Source of the DNA: Clostridium sp. 1001275B_160808_H3
Lineage (GTDB): Bacteria; Bacillota; Clostridia; Clostridiales; Clostridiaceae
NCBI RefSeq assembly: GCF_015550425.1
Contig: NZ_JADNAT010000021.1
Location: forward strand, 1 to 61,676
Direction: 5' to 3'
DNA length: 61,676 bases
Both the position numbers and the translations under genes were made by a program. The notes under the pieces are model-generated. The model saw only the letters and a program-made list of their open reading frames with translations. It had not been told where the DNA came from and searched no databases. Positions 17,135 through 29,927 of the stretch are shown piece by piece; the first letter of the stretch is position 1, and the number at the start of each line of letters is the position of its first letter.

Positions 17135-18004
17135 ATGATTAATATTTCCGGACACTTAAGAAATCAACGAAGAATTATTGGATATAATGATGATACTACT
17201 CAATTAATGGTGAATTGTTGTGGTGAACAAATTCTTAAAACTAAAGATTACCATCAAGATCGCTCCAATGGAAGGCTAGACTATCAAATTATATATGTAC
17301 ACAAAGGATCAGGGCATTATTTGTTAGATAATGAGTGGAAGTTATTATCTAGTGGTAATATCATCCTATTTAAACCACTGGAACCCCAAGTATATTCTTA
17401 CTATGCTAACGAGCAGCCAGAAATATATTGGATTCATTTTACTGGAAAAGAATGTGAAACTCTTATTAATAAATTCGAAATAAAAAATTGTTATATAGGA
17501 GAAAATTTAATATTAAAACAATTATTCCAATCGATTATTACAGAGCTTCAGCTTAAAAAAAAACGTTATGAAGATATCGTAGTAAGTAATTTATATCTTA
17601 TGCTTGCTATGATTTCTAGATTGTCCCAAGCCGACCTTCTATCTACCGAAAACGATTTTTCAATAGATAGACTTGTAATTCAACTTAATCAAAAATATAT
17701 GGAACCATGGACTATTTCATCAATGTCTGACTATTGTAAATTGAGTGAAGGCTATTTTTCACATAAATTCAAAAAACAAATGGGCATTTCTCCGATGAGT
17801 TATTTAAATGAACTTCGAATAGAAAAATCGAAGGAACTTCTTGAAGAAGGAACTATGAATATTTCAACTATATCCTCTGTCGTAGGATTTCAAGATTCGC
17901 TTTATTTCAGTAAGGTTTTTAAAAAATCAACAGGAATGTCACCAAGCAAATTTAAAAAATATTTATTAGAATCACGTACACCTGAATGGTATTCTGTTAC
18001 ATGA
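17135..18004 (+). CDS. AraC-family transcriptional regulator
   Basis: 289 residues: N-terminal cupin-like sugar-binding domain (about 25-150, with YIVHKGSG- and IYWIHFTG-like motifs) and two C-terminal AraC helix-turn-helices (about 190-285; MSDYCKLSEGYFSHKFK and FQDSLYFSKVFKKSTGMSP). The ATG at 17135 is chosen because AGGAGG is 8 bases before it; an upstream in-frame ATG at 17069 has no ribosome site. It is divergent from the sulfatase operon and is its likely activator. Confidence 0.9.
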   Translation: MINISGHLRNQRRIIGYNDDTTQLMVNCCGEQILKTKDYHQDRSNGRLDYQIIYVHKGSGHYLLDNEWKLLSSGNIILFKPLEPQVYSYYANEQPEIYWIHFTGKECETLINKFEIKNCYIGENLILKQLFQSIITELQLKKKRYEDIVVSNLYLMLAMISRLSQADLLSTENDFSIDRLVIQLNQKYMEPWTISSMSDYCKLSEGYFSHKFKKQMGISPMSYLNELRIEKSKELLEEGTMNISTISSVVGFQDSLYFSKVFKKSTGMSPSKFKKYLLESRTPEWYSVT

Positions 18005-18123
18005 TTACTTAAAAAAGCAGAATTATACATATAAGAGTCATTAAAAGCTATAGCCTAAAAATTGTACATTGTTATACTCATAAGTATGTTTTAATTAATT
18101 AAAATAGAAAGTGAGGTAGCAAA

Positions 18124-18912
18124 ATGGTATATATTATTATTATTTGTGTATGTATGTTGTCATCAATCATTGGTTCGATATGTGGAATTGGTGGAGGGGT
18201 TATAATAAAGCCAGTACTAGATGCAGTTGGAATTATGTCTGTGAAAGCAGTTTCCTTTTTATCAGGTTGTACAGTTTTATCTATGTCAATAGTTTCATTA
18301 AGTAAAAATATTAAAATCAAGAATGAATTTGTATTTAATAAATTACTCGCTACTGTCTTAGCATTGGGTAGTGTTATTGGCGGGCTAATCGGTAATTCAT
18401 TATTTCAAGATATCTTGAAAATATTTCCGGACAGCAATAAAATTGGGGCAATCCAGGCAATCATTTTATTAATCATTACATTAGGAACACTAATATATAC
18501 AATTCATAAATACAAGATTCACACCCTTAATATTAAAAGTAAACTAATAATATTCCTTATTGGTCTAATCTTGGGTATTATGTCTTCTTTCCTTGGGATT
18601 GGAGGGGGTCCGATTAATTTGGTAGTACTATTCTATTTCTTTTCAATGAGTACTCGTGAAGCCACTATGTATTCAATATATGTAATTATGTTTTCTCAAA
18701 TATCGAATCTTGCATCCACAATAATAACTTGGAATATTCCCTACTTTGATATCACTATTTTATTACTAATGATATTCTGTGGAATATTAGGTGGAGTTAT
18801 TGGTAATTTATTGAACAAAAGAATGAATAATGAAAAGGTAGACAAATTATTTATTGTTGTGATGCTGTTAATCATATGTATTAATATTTATAATATTTTC
18901 AAATATATTTAA
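18124..18912 (+). CDS. TauE/SafE (TSUP) family sulfur-anion exporter
   Basis: 262 residues, about eight membrane segments in two repeats, each opening with the family's glycine-rich loop (SSIIGSICGIGGGVIIKP near residue 15 and MSSFLGIGGGPINLV near 160). TSUP proteins move sulfite, sulfoacetate or related organosulfur anions. Between a sulfatase operon and a beta-galactosidase, it most simply gets rid of the sulfate or sulfite freed in the cytoplasm (inference). The stop codon overlaps a terminator hairpin. Confidence 0.88.
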   Translation: MVYIIIICVCMLSSIIGSICGIGGGVIIKPVLDAVGIMSVKAVSFLSGCTVLSMSIVSLSKNIKIKNEFVFNKLLATVLALGSVIGGLIGNSLFQDILKIFPDSNKIGAIQAIILLIITLGTLIYTIHKYKIHTLNIKSKLIIFLIGLILGIMSSFLGIGGGPINLVVLFYFFSMSTREATMYSIYVIMFSQISNLASTIITWNIPYFDITILLLMIFCGILGGVIGNLLNKRMNNEKVDKLFIVVMLLIICINIYNIFKYI

Positions 18913-18953
18913 ATCAGGACCTCCAGTCAAATGGAGCGGTCCTGATTATTTTA
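18912..18953 (+). terminator. terminator of the TSUP gene
   Basis: AATCAGGAC-CTCC pairs with GGAG-(CG)-GTCCTGATT, a GC-richer stem than usual here with a two-base bulge, followed by ATTTTATT. It starts at the last base of the stop codon. Confidence 0.8.
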
Positions 18954-19053
18954 TTATTTATAATAACTACAGGGTTGATCTGTGTATCATGGATGCTTCT
19001 AGTAATAATCAGAAATAAAAAAACTCCGTTTTAAAATTATAGGCATAGAACAA

Positions 19054-19074
19054 ACCACCCGTTTAACAGGTGGT
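19054..19074. repeat. short palindrome, terminator-like or insertion-sequence end
   Basis: ACCACC and GGTGGT pair around CGTTTAACA. On the minus strand this lies 37 bp past the beta-galactosidase stop and is followed by TTTGTTCT, so it may terminate that gene. The same kind of CCACCCGTTTAA hairpin is also seen at the ends of IS200/IS605-type elements, but no transposase is here. Confidence 0.4.
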
Positions 19075-19110
19075 CTTGATTACTTATTTCTATATTAAAA
19101 AGTATTACTT

Positions 19111-22152
<3,042 letters not shown>

Positions 22153-22188
22153 TTATAATAATGAATCATAAACATATTTTTCGCTTCT

Positions 22189-22202
22189 AGAAAGCGTTTA
22201 CT
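22189..22202. promoter_or_regulatory. cre-like catabolite-control site
   Basis: AGAAAGCGTTTACT matches 12 of 14 positions of the cre consensus TGWNANCGNTNWCA (as I recall it), with the central CG intact. It lies 67 bp upstream of the beta-galactosidase start, where CcpA binding would repress. Confidence 0.55.
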
Positions 22203-22302
22203 TAAGTATATTTATATTATAATTAATAATTGTTTACTTTAATATAGAATTATAGTGCTAAAACATGTTATAATGTTTCCAAAAAAATATTAGGAGGATG
22301 AA

Positions 22303-23142
22303 ATGCAGATTTTATGGAAAAAATATAAAAATAATAATTTTGAAGCAAACTTAGATGAATGTGGAATTGAACAAAGTACACCCGGAATTGGTTATAATTA
22401 TGAAGTAGTAAAAAATGCTGTTATACATTACATTTCAAAAGGTAGTGGAGTTTTTAAAATTAATAATAAAATATATACACTAAAGAAGGGAGATGGGTTC
22501 ATTCTATTAAAAGGAATGCATGTAGAATATATACCTTCTATTGATGATCCATGGAAATATTATTGGGTAGGATTTAGTGGACAAAATATAAATGAATATC
22601 TTAAAAGAACTTCAATCATAGACACCTGCATTATTAACTTTAATAAAAAATCAAAAATTCCTAATACAATAATTGATATGTGCAATATTTCAAAGAAATA
22701 TAATCAAACTTCTTCTGATGATATATTATTATTAAGTAAATTACATTTACTTTTATATTATATTTCATCCGAATTTCCTAAATCTTTTAAATACTCTAAT
22801 AATCTAACTCATACTTATATTCAAGAATCTATTGACTTTATAAATAATAATTATATGAAAGCAATAACAGTACAAGAAGTAGCTAATCATGTAAGTCTAA
22901 GCAGAAGTTATTTATACAAGATGTTTATTAAACATCTTGGTCAATCTACTCAAAGTTATTTGATTAATATTAGGATGTATAAGTCTTCACTATTACTAAA
23001 AGAGACTAGTTTACCCATATCAGAAGTTGCAAATAAAGTTGGTTATAGTGATCCATTATTATTTTCTAAGGCTTTTTCTAAACATTTTTCTATGTCTGCT
23101 TCAAATTATAGAAAAACTCATCAAAAAAATAAAGAATATTAA
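22303..23142 (+). CDS. AraC-family transcriptional regulator
   Basis: 279 residues: cupin-like N-terminal domain (about 20-130, HYISKGSGVFKINNK and PWKYYWVGFSG motifs) and a C-terminal AraC DNA-binding domain (about 180-275, ANHVSLSRSYLYKMFIK and YSDPLLFSKAFSKHF). The domain order and the motif with PWKYYWVGF are typical of regulators of sugar-utilisation genes. Divergent from the beta-galactosidase, its likely target. Strong AGGAGG ribosome site; TATAAT at 22269-22274 is a candidate -10. Confidence 0.9.
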   Translation: MQILWKKYKNNNFEANLDECGIEQSTPGIGYNYEVVKNAVIHYISKGSGVFKINNKIYTLKKGDGFILLKGMHVEYIPSIDDPWKYYWVGFSGQNINEYLKRTSIIDTCIINFNKKSKIPNTIIDMCNISKKYNQTSSDDILLLSKLHLLLYYISSEFPKSFKYSNNLTHTYIQESIDFINNNYMKAITVQEVANHVSLSRSYLYKMFIKHLGQSTQSYLINIRMYKSSLLLKETSLPISEVANKVGYSDPLLFSKAFSKHFSMSASNYRKTHQKNKEY

Positions 23143-23567
23143 GTTGTATTTTAATTTAGAATCTTTTCAATTACTATGACATCATAATTTACTATTTTTA
23201 TTTTTTGTAATTTAGGATATCTCAATTTAATATCGCACTATTAAATTTTCTTAATTAGTTTTCAGTACATAAACAATTATTTAAAATTTCATTAAAGCTT
23301 CACTAGATTTATAGAAAGAGTTACAACCATATGCAGCTCTTTCTTTATTAAAATTTGATTACTTTCATACTTATATTCTTTTAGTATTTATTGAACTATT
23401 TGAAGTTTCGCTAAATAAATGATTAAAAGAATCCTATCATATATAGCTGTATTAACGGAATACTTTATTATTAATGGAGTTTATATTCTTAAATAAAGAA
23501 AAGGAAATAGTTAATTGAAATTTCTCAATTAACTACTTCTTTTTAAACTTATATCCTAAACTCTTAT
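23143..23567. other. intergenic region
   Basis: AT-rich and probably decayed. Contains a hairpin at 23507-23532 (AGTTAATTGA / TCAATTAACT), placed just past the stop codon of the chitinase-like fragment, so it may be the old terminator of that gene. No intact ORF is seen. Confidence 0.4.
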
Positions 23568-23670
23568 GACTCTAGTTATATCATAATTGTTTCCATAAGT
23601 CTTACTTGTAGAATCCTTTTTAACTGTTTGAACAGACGTCAATTCGGATGTTAATGTACCTTATTGTTAA
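23568..23670 (-). pseudogene. fragment related to the C-terminal region of the GH18 chitinase
   Basis: Minus-strand translation gives GTLTSELTSVQTVKKDSTSK followed by TYGNNYDITRVIRV and a stop. The chitinase at 25649-27196 has GALTSGLTSVQTVKKDFTNK followed by AYGTYTYSVTVKD at the corresponding place, in its immunoglobulin/fibronectin-like module. The upstream part of the gene is absent. This is the 3' end of a related extracellular carbohydrate-active gene, either truncated by rearrangement or captured with the neighbouring island. Confidence 0.8.
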
Positions 23671-23791
23671 GATTTGTATATCATTAATTATTTAAAATGA
23701 AAGTTTAATTTGCGAGAAATTTTTCCTTCCATGTTTTATTAATTATATATTTATTATTCACTATCAATCACTAATTATATATTATCAATTG

Positions 23792-25039
23792 CTACAATAT
23801 ACTTCCCATCATAGGATAATCATCTTCTCCATTTCCACCATTTATGGCTTTTATACCAGAATGCAAGAATGTTGATCTAATTACTGAATAGTTCCCATAT
23901 CTTTCTCTAATAGAATCTATGGTTTTATCTAAAGCGCGTTGTTTTTCTAATCTTTCATTATCAAATAGAGAACTTTGGAAAAATTCATTACTACAAAGAT
24001 TCGTAACTCTTACGCCTAACTGTCTTATTGGTTCTCCTCTCCAGGATTCATTAAATGCTTTTACAATTTCTTTATATATTTCCTCTGTACAATCTGTATA
24101 ATTTGATAATGTCCTTTGATGTATATATCTTTCAAAATTAAATCCTTTTATAGATATTGAAATTACCTTACATAAACTCTTATTGTTTCTTAATCTTATA
24201 CAAACTGATTCTGTAAGTGATAAAATTATTTTTAAGGCTTCTTCTTTTGAAGTTACGTCCCAAGCTATAGTAGTAGAATTTCCTATTCCTTTGACATTTA
24301 TATAATTATATTTTCTAACTGACGATTCTTCTATTCCGTTTGCATAGTTATAAATAACCTTACCATGGCTTTTAAAAATGCTTTCCAGAATCCCTATATC
24401 AAAATTTGCAAGTTCACCTATAGTATTTATATTTAACTTATCCAACTTGCTTTTTGTAGCTCTTCCAACCATGAATAAGTCATCTACAGGTAGAGGCCAC
24501 ATTTTATCTTTAATTTCTTCTTTAAATAATGTATGAATAGCATTTTTAGGATCAAAGTCACTTGCCATTTTTGCAAGTAATTTATTAGTACTTATTCCTA
24601 CATTAACATTAAAACCAAGTTCACTTCTTATTTTATTTTGTATTTCAATTGCTTTTTCAATATAATTTTCTTTAAAATGACTCATATCCATAAATACTTC
24701 ATCTACAGAGTATCTTTGAATTTTAGGTGAATATTCACAAAGCAAATTATACATAGCATTACTACAATCCATAAATAATCTATAATTAGGTTTAAATATT
24801 TTTAAATCAGGACATTTCTTTAATGCATCTACAACTGGCTCACCTGTTTTTATCTTATACTTTTTCGCAGGAATGGACTTAGCTAATACAATTCCATGCC
24901 TTTCATCAGTATTTCCACCTACTATTGATGGAATTTCTCTAATATCTTTTGTAGTTTCCCCTAGTTGTAACATCCTTACTGCTGTCCAAGAAAGATAAGC
25001 TGAATTAACATCGATATGAAAAACTATTCTTTCTTCCAC
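23792..25039 (-). CDS. dinB: DNA polymerase IV (Y-family)
   Basis: 415 residues. Catalytic acids are in HIDVNSAYLSW (D10) and YSVDEVFMD, and the protein has the thumb and little-finger domains expected of DinB/UmuC-family lesion-bypass polymerases. The last 32 codons plus the first bases of the 3' flank are duplicated at 12582-12699. The small protein gene at 25057-25314 precedes it by 17 bp in the same operon. The final stop codon is TAG here, TAA in the displaced copy. Confidence 0.93.
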   Translation of the reverse strand: MEERIVFHIDVNSAYLSWTAVRMLQLGETTKDIREIPSIVGGNTDERHGIVLAKSIPAKKYKIKTGEPVVDALKKCPDLKIFKPNYRLFMDCSNAMYNLLCEYSPKIQRYSVDEVFMDMSHFKENYIEKAIEIQNKIRSELGFNVNVGISTNKLLAKMASDFDPKNAIHTLFKEEIKDKMWPLPVDDLFMVGRATKSKLDKLNINTIGELANFDIGILESIFKSHGKVIYNYANGIEESSVRKYNYINVKGIGNSTTIAWDVTSKEEALKIILSLTESVCIRLRNNKSLCKVISISIKGFNFERYIHQRTLSNYTDCTEEIYKEIVKAFNESWRGEPIRQLGVRVTNLCSNEFFQSSLFDNERLEKQRALDKTIDSIRERYGNYSVIRSTFLHSGIKAINGGNGEDDYPMMGSIL

Positions 25040-25056
25040 AAAAGCACACTACCTTT

Positions 25057-25314
25057 CTAATACTTAAATAAAATCCACTTATAATTAGTTGCATCATATT
25101 TAATTTCAAATATTTTTTCTATACCATTTATACAGCTACTACATACAAACTTTTCCATTACCTTGCCTGATAGTTTTTCTTTCTCTCTCTTTAAAACCTT
25201 TTCTATCTTTATGACTTTACTTTCTTCTTCAAGTACTTTGAATCTAATGGGATTAATGGATCCATCTTCATTAAACCATGCTATCATTTGTATTGGTTTA
25301 GCTATAACCTTCAA
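25057..25314 (-). CDS. conserved hypothetical protein upstream of dinB
   Basis: The TTG at 25314 preceded by GGAGG at 7 bases gives 85 residues beginning MKVIAKPIQMIAWFNEDG; an ATG at 25359 upstream has no such site. The pattern (predicted mixed alpha/beta with a PIRFKVLEEE segment and two cysteines, VCSSCING) is one I associate with a small protein commonly found next to dinB in clostridia, but its function is unknown. It is probably co-transcribed with dinB and may be DNA-damage linked (inference). Confidence 0.75.
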   Translation of the reverse strand: MKVIAKPIQMIAWFNEDGSINPIRFKVLEEESKVIKIEKVLKREKEKLSGKVMEKFVCSSCINGIEKIFEIKYDATNYKWILFKY

Positions 25315-25648
25315 GGATATCCCTCCTCTGGAAATTCTTAAATTAATTATATCGAACATATGTTCTTTTGTAAAGATAAATATATTATATGTTTTTATTG
25401 TATAAATTACTCATAATCTTATTAAAATACTAATTTAACTTATTGAGTATAGTACTTATTAGAATTTATAGAATTTTAATAATATATAATATGTATATAC
25501 TATTTATATTACTTTTATATTTGTTAATATGATTTATTAATAAAATTACTTTGAAAATTTACATAATAGAAAAGTAGCTAACTATAAAATTATAATTAGC
25601 TACTTTGTATAAAACTTTATTTATATATTTTTTATTATTTTGGCAATT

Positions 25649-27196
25649 TTATAATTGCTTCCATAAAGTAGGAACTGTTCCTGGTAACCATCCCATATGT
25701 GATGTGTGAGCAAATATACACTCATAAGTTTTTCCTTGATAAGTTACCTTATCTCCTAATTTGTAACTAACTCCTGATTGCCATTCTTGTACTGATGGTA
25801 CTTCAACTTCTTTAACTTCTACTACGCAGTTTGCTGAAGTTACAGATACACCAGCTGCATCTTTTACTGTTACTGAGTAAGTATAAGTTCCATAAGCCTT
25901 ATTCGTAAAATCCTTTTTAACTGTTTGAACAGATGTTAATCCTGATGTTAATGCACCTGTTGCTATAGATTTGCCATTTTCAAATAGCTCATATGATGTT
26001 GCAGTATTATAAGTTGGCACATTAATAGTTAATGAGTAGCTTTTATTAGCAACTGCTGATGATTTAACTGATGCCGCTTTTAGTGATGGTTTTTCTGGAA
26101 CTACTTCAGATAATGAATCAAAAAATGGTCTATAGCTCTTAACAAATTCTTTATTGTTTACGTTATCCCAATTTATTGACCAAGCCATTATTCCTCTAAG
26201 ATTTGGATATTTCTCTCCTATCATTTTATAAGAACCACCATAGGATTGTCCTTTTATTAAATAATTTAAAGCTTTAAGCATTTCTGTTGGTGGAATATAA
26301 CCTGAATTTGGATTTAATGTTCCTTTTTGTGAAGCTGGAACACCAATTACTACTTGCTCTTGCTTTAATGGAGCAAAGAAGCTATTTTTTGATGCTCTTG
26401 TTTGGAATCCTTGTAATAGCATTTCTACCATAGCAACTTGAAAATCTGCTGTTCCTTGATTATAGGTAATTCCATCAAGGGCCATATTTCCTCCACAGTT
26501 ATAGTGTTGAACTTGTAAATAATCAAGTTCATTTCTTACTGCATCTATAAGTGGAAGATATGCCCCCCAATTAGTTGCATAACCAGTATTACCACCTTGA
26601 ACATATGATAATTCTGGAGCCATACTTATAATGAAATTGTCTCCATATTTTTTTACTAAGTCCTTGATAATCTTAATGAAGTTAACTATTTGAGGCGTAG
26701 TAGGATTTTTAAGATCTGTATCTCCAGGTTGAAGTATCATTCCACTTCCACCTTCAAGATCAATATCTATTCCATCAAATCCATACTTGTCTATTAAACC
26801 TGTAAGTGATGTCATAAATTTTTCTCTTGCTGCATCTGTTGGAACTTGAATTGTACCTTCTGCACCACCTAAAGATAAAACTACTTTCTTACCTTTACTT
26901 TGTACATAATCGATATCGGCTATGAATTCCTTTTCATCATAAACTGGATGTAGCTCTACAACTGCTCTATCTGTATATGTCTCTCCAAATGAAACATTTA
27001 TTATATCCCATGCTGGATCTACATCTCTTATTTTAACAATCCCAGCTCCGTTATCAAAATTATGCCAATATCCAACAAGTAATCTTCCATTACCAGCTAT
27101 ATTGGTATCAGCTTTAAATTTTGAACTTGGCGTAATAGTCATTATTATTAGTGTAGCAATAAACAGTGATAAGATTTTCTTGAAATTTTTATACAT
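25649..27196 (-). CDS. secreted chitinase, GH18, with C-terminal chitin-binding module
   Basis: 515 residues. Signal peptide (residues 1 to about 29), then a GH18 barrel with the catalytic motif D141-G-I-D-I-D-L-E148, where E148 is the acid. After about residue 350 comes an immunoglobulin/fibronectin-like module, and residues about 465-515 form a CBM5/12 chitin-binding module (WQSGVSYKLGDKVTYQGKTY). Extracellular hydrolysis of chitin or chitin oligomers. Monocistronic. A 3' fragment of a related gene lies at 23568-23670. Confidence 0.93.
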   Translation of the reverse strand: MYKNFKKILSLFIATLIIMTITPSSKFKADTNIAGNGRLLVGYWHNFDNGAGIVKIRDVDPAWDIINVSFGETYTDRAVVELHPVYDEKEFIADIDYVQSKGKKVVLSLGGAEGTIQVPTDAAREKFMTSLTGLIDKYGFDGIDIDLEGGSGMILQPGDTDLKNPTTPQIVNFIKIIKDLVKKYGDNFIISMAPELSYVQGGNTGYATNWGAYLPLIDAVRNELDYLQVQHYNCGGNMALDGITYNQGTADFQVAMVEMLLQGFQTRASKNSFFAPLKQEQVVIGVPASQKGTLNPNSGYIPPTEMLKALNYLIKGQSYGGSYKMIGEKYPNLRGIMAWSINWDNVNNKEFVKSYRPFFDSLSEVVPEKPSLKAASVKSSAVANKSYSLTINVPTYNTATSYELFENGKSIATGALTSGLTSVQTVKKDFTNKAYGTYTYSVTVKDAAGVSVTSANCVVEVKEVEVPSVQEWQSGVSYKLGDKVTYQGKTYECIFAHTSHMGWLPGTVPTLWKQL

Positions 27197-27451
27197 ATTA
27201 TCCCTTCCCCTTATACATACCTTTTAAAATTATTTATCTTCTGTCTATCACGATTAATATTTATCTTTTAGATATATATCTTAAGATTCTATAAATATCA
27301 CCTCCAAAATAAATAAAATAACTAAGCGCCCTTAATTACATTTTACATTATTTTGATATCATGTAAATATAATACACAATATATTTTTTAGTATATATTA
27401 TAAAAAATAATTAACTAGCCCCAAGCAAGTAGGCTAGTTCATTTTAATTAT

Positions 27452-29218
27452 CTATATGTTAAATTTTTGAACAATTTCATTTAATTTTTGAGCAAGTTCT
27501 GCTTGATTTTGTGCTGTTTGTGCGACTTGCTCAATTGCCTTTGTAGTTTCTCTCATGCTTTCTCTAATATCTTCTGCCTTTTCGCTAGATTCTTGTGAAG
27601 ATGCAGCCATGTTTTGTACAGCATCACTAACTTGTCCAACTGTAGCTGTTATTTCTTCAGACATAGCAGCAATTTCATCAGACATTTGGCTTACAAATTC
27701 AGAATCGTCATGATACTTATTACCTGTTTCACCATATGCATCTAATTGTAAATTTACATTAGTGTTAACAAACTCTAGTATATCATTTCCTGCTTCAATG
27801 CTACTTTTAAATGCATGTTGTACTTTTAAAATAGTTTCTTTAATATTTTTCACTGATTCAGCTGACTGTTCAGCTAATTTTCTTACTTCATCTGCAACAA
27901 CTGCAAAACCTTTTCCTTGTTCCCCTGCTCTTGCTGCTTCAATAGCTGCATTTAATGCAAGTAAATTAGTTTGCTCAGCTATACTTCCTATAGTATCTGC
28001 CATAACTTTTATACTTTCTACAACTTTACCATCTTCAATTGCTTTTTCCATCTTTTCTTTCTTTTGAGTATATACTTCTCTTGTTTCTTCAATTGCTTTT
28101 TTACTACTATCTTTAACTTCTATAGCCCTTTTCTTTGCAGCATTTGATATATTGCTTCCATCCATAGATTTAGCAGATAATATATTTATACTTGCATCAA
28201 CTTCTTCAATTGATGCACTTATTTCTTCTGTTACAGCTCCAGACTCCTGTATTCCAGAAGCAATAGTATCAACAGCTTCATCAATTATAACAATTTTAGA
28301 AAATAGTTCTTCTACTGTTGCTGAAAGTTCTTCTGACGAAGCTCCTATATTTTCAGAATCCTCAATAATTAATTTTACTAAGTTACTTACATTTTCCTGT
28401 GCTTTATTTAATGCATTTGCAGTTTCTCCAAATTCATCTTTACTTTTAAAGTCAATTGAATGGCTAAAATCATAAGAAGATAGTCTAATTGCAAAATCTT
28501 TTATTCTTATAAGTGGATTGGTTATTTGCTTACTTAAAATAAAAGCTAAAATTATAGCTATTAATAGTGAACCTGCTAGTAAAAATATATTAATAACTAT
28601 ACTATTTACTAAATCTTGTTTTACTATAGCTTCTCTAGCATCTATTATTTCATCAATATCATCTATGTAATTTCCTGTTCCTATTACCCAATTAAATGGC
28701 TTATAAAGCTTACTATAGCTTCTTTTAGGAGATGCATCACTTTCTCCCGCTTTAGGAAACCAATATTCAGTATATCCTCCCTCTTCTTTTTTACCATTTT
28801 CAATTATATCTTTTATCATATAATTTCCTTTAGCATCTTTATCATTAAGTCTATTTTTCCCTTCAGTATCAGTTCCTAAATATACAACATTTACTCCTTC
28901 TACAGTATCTGCCCAGAAATAACCCTCTTCACCAAATTTTAAATTTCTTAGTAACTCTGCACTTTGTTTTTTAGCTTCATCAACTGTAAGTACTCCAGTT
29001 TTAGTTTTTTCATTAAGTCCATCTATCATGGAAATAGCAATTTCTACTTGCTCCTTTATTCTTTGATCATAATCTTCATTTAAACTTTCTTTTTGAATAG
29101 ATAATAATTTGCTATTACTTTGGATGTTTTTAAAAGTCATAGTAGCAGTTATGATTAAAGCTGTTACTAGAGATATAAACATCGTAACAATAATTAGTTT
29201 GTACTTAACTTTATTCAT
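27452..29218 (-). CDS. methyl-accepting chemotaxis protein with single-Cache sensor
   Basis: 588 residues. An N-terminal membrane segment (about 7-28) and an extracytoplasmic sCache_2-like domain (about 45-200, with [10 protein letters not shown] and [12 protein letters not shown]) are followed by a second membrane segment (about 208-228), a HAMP region and the cytoplasmic signalling hairpin with the conserved tip ([19 protein letters not shown]). sCache_2 domains usually sense small organic acids; the ligand is unknown. Near the chitinase gene, but separated by a terminator-type spacer; no functional link can be shown. Confidence 0.92.
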   Translation of the reverse strand: MNKVKYKLIIVTMFISLVTALIITATMTFKNIQSNSKLLSIQKESLNEDYDQRIKEQVEIAISMIDGLNEKTKTGVLTVDEAKKQSAELLRNLKFGEEGYFWADTVEGVNVVYLGTDTEGKNRLNDKDAKGNYMIKDIIENGKKEEGGYTEYWFPKAGESDASPKRSYSKLYKPFNWVIGTGNYIDDIDEIIDAREAIVKQDLVNSIVINIFLLAGSLLIAIILAFILSKQITNPLIRIKDFAIRLSSYDFSHSIDFKSKDEFGETANALNKAQENVSNLVKLIIEDSENIGASSEELSATVEELFSKIVIIDEAVDTIASGIQESGAVTEEISASIEEVDASINILSAKSMDGSNISNAAKKRAIEVKDSSKKAIEETREVYTQKKEKMEKAIEDGKVVESIKVMADTIGSIAEQTNLLALNAAIEAARAGEQGKGFAVVADEVRKLAEQSAESVKNIKETILKVQHAFKSSIEAGNDILEFVNTNVNLQLDAYGETGNKYHDDSEFVSQMSDEIAAMSEEITATVGQVSDAVQNMAASSQESSEKAEDIRESMRETTKAIEQVAQTAQNQAELAQKLNEIVQKFNI

Positions 29219-29611
29219 GAATAGTCCTCCTTATTATAAATCTTTAGTATATAATCCCATTTAAAACACACATTAAAATTTCAAAAATTATCCTGTATTA
29301 TGTTTAATGCTATTTTAAATAGAATTAAAGAAACATCATTTCATTTTGATATTGTATATACCTTAATGATATTATTCTATATGTTTCAGACGTTTTTGAT
29401 TTTCTCATATATAAATATTCGTATGTTATAGATGAAACTGTACTATAAAATGTATTGTACTTATATATTTTTATTAATATAATAAAACTTAAATTTATAA
29501 TTCTAAATTCCTTAAAATATAACTGTAGTTTTCTATATAAATATTAAAATAACTATGCAAAAATAATGAAGTGATTATTTTTGCATAGTTATTTTAATTA
29601 GTATAATTAAT
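29219..29611. other. intergenic region
   Basis: Contains the chemoreceptor promoter on the 29.2-29.5 kb side and the long hairpin at 29543-29598. No ORF of note. Confidence 0.5.
29543..29598. terminator. 24-bp perfect inverted repeat, bidirectional terminator
   Basis: Left arm 29543-29566 and right arm 29575-29598 are exact complements with an 8-base loop (TGAAGTGA). It lies just past the stop codon of the small membrane protein gene at 29612-29872. Unusually long and perfect for a terminator. Confidence 0.65.
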
Positions 29612-29872
29612 TTAGTTTTTTCTTCTTAAAAACTGTATTCCTGAAATAAAACCATAAACCATAAATATAGATGCTATTAGCTTTGCAAAAAAGCTAAACT
29701 TATCATCACCATTTGAAACTAGAGATGAGATACTTATTCCTGTTAAAAATGTAAAAATAGATATGAACATTAGTTTTTTATCTTCCATATCATGTTGCAT
29801 AACTCTACATATAAGATATATTAATAATATTATAAAAAAAATTAAAGATATTAAAATATTACTCACCCCCAT
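29612..29872 (-). CDS. small integral membrane protein, unknown function
   Basis: 86 residues with three hydrophobic segments (about 4-24, 34-52, 61-80) and a basic C-terminus. No family recognised. Start codon uncertain: the ATG at 29872 has no clear ribosome site, while GGGGGTG lies inside the first codons. Upstream of it is the end of the uvsE gene in the same direction, so the two may be co-transcribed. Confidence 0.55.
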   Translation of the reverse strand: MGVSNILISLIFFIILLIYLICRVMQHDMEDKKLMFISIFTFLTGISISSLVSNGDDKFSFFAKLIASIFMVYGFISGIQFLRRKN

Positions 29873-29927
29873 TTATTAAATATGTTATTTATAATATAAG
29901 TTTTTTTATATTGAAAGCTTATATAAC

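Noticed and set aside
18099..18320. Antisense open frame over the start of the TSUP gene
   Set aside because: The plus-strand membrane protein with its ribosome site and family motifs explains the region.
19054..19074. Palindrome considered as the end of an IS200/IS605-type element
   Set aside because: No TnpA or TnpB fragment nearby; equally well explained as the beta-galactosidase terminator.
27762..28879. Series of plus-strand open frames opposite the chemoreceptor gene
   Set aside because: Mirror-image frames of a repetitive coiled-coil coding sequence; no ribosome sites.
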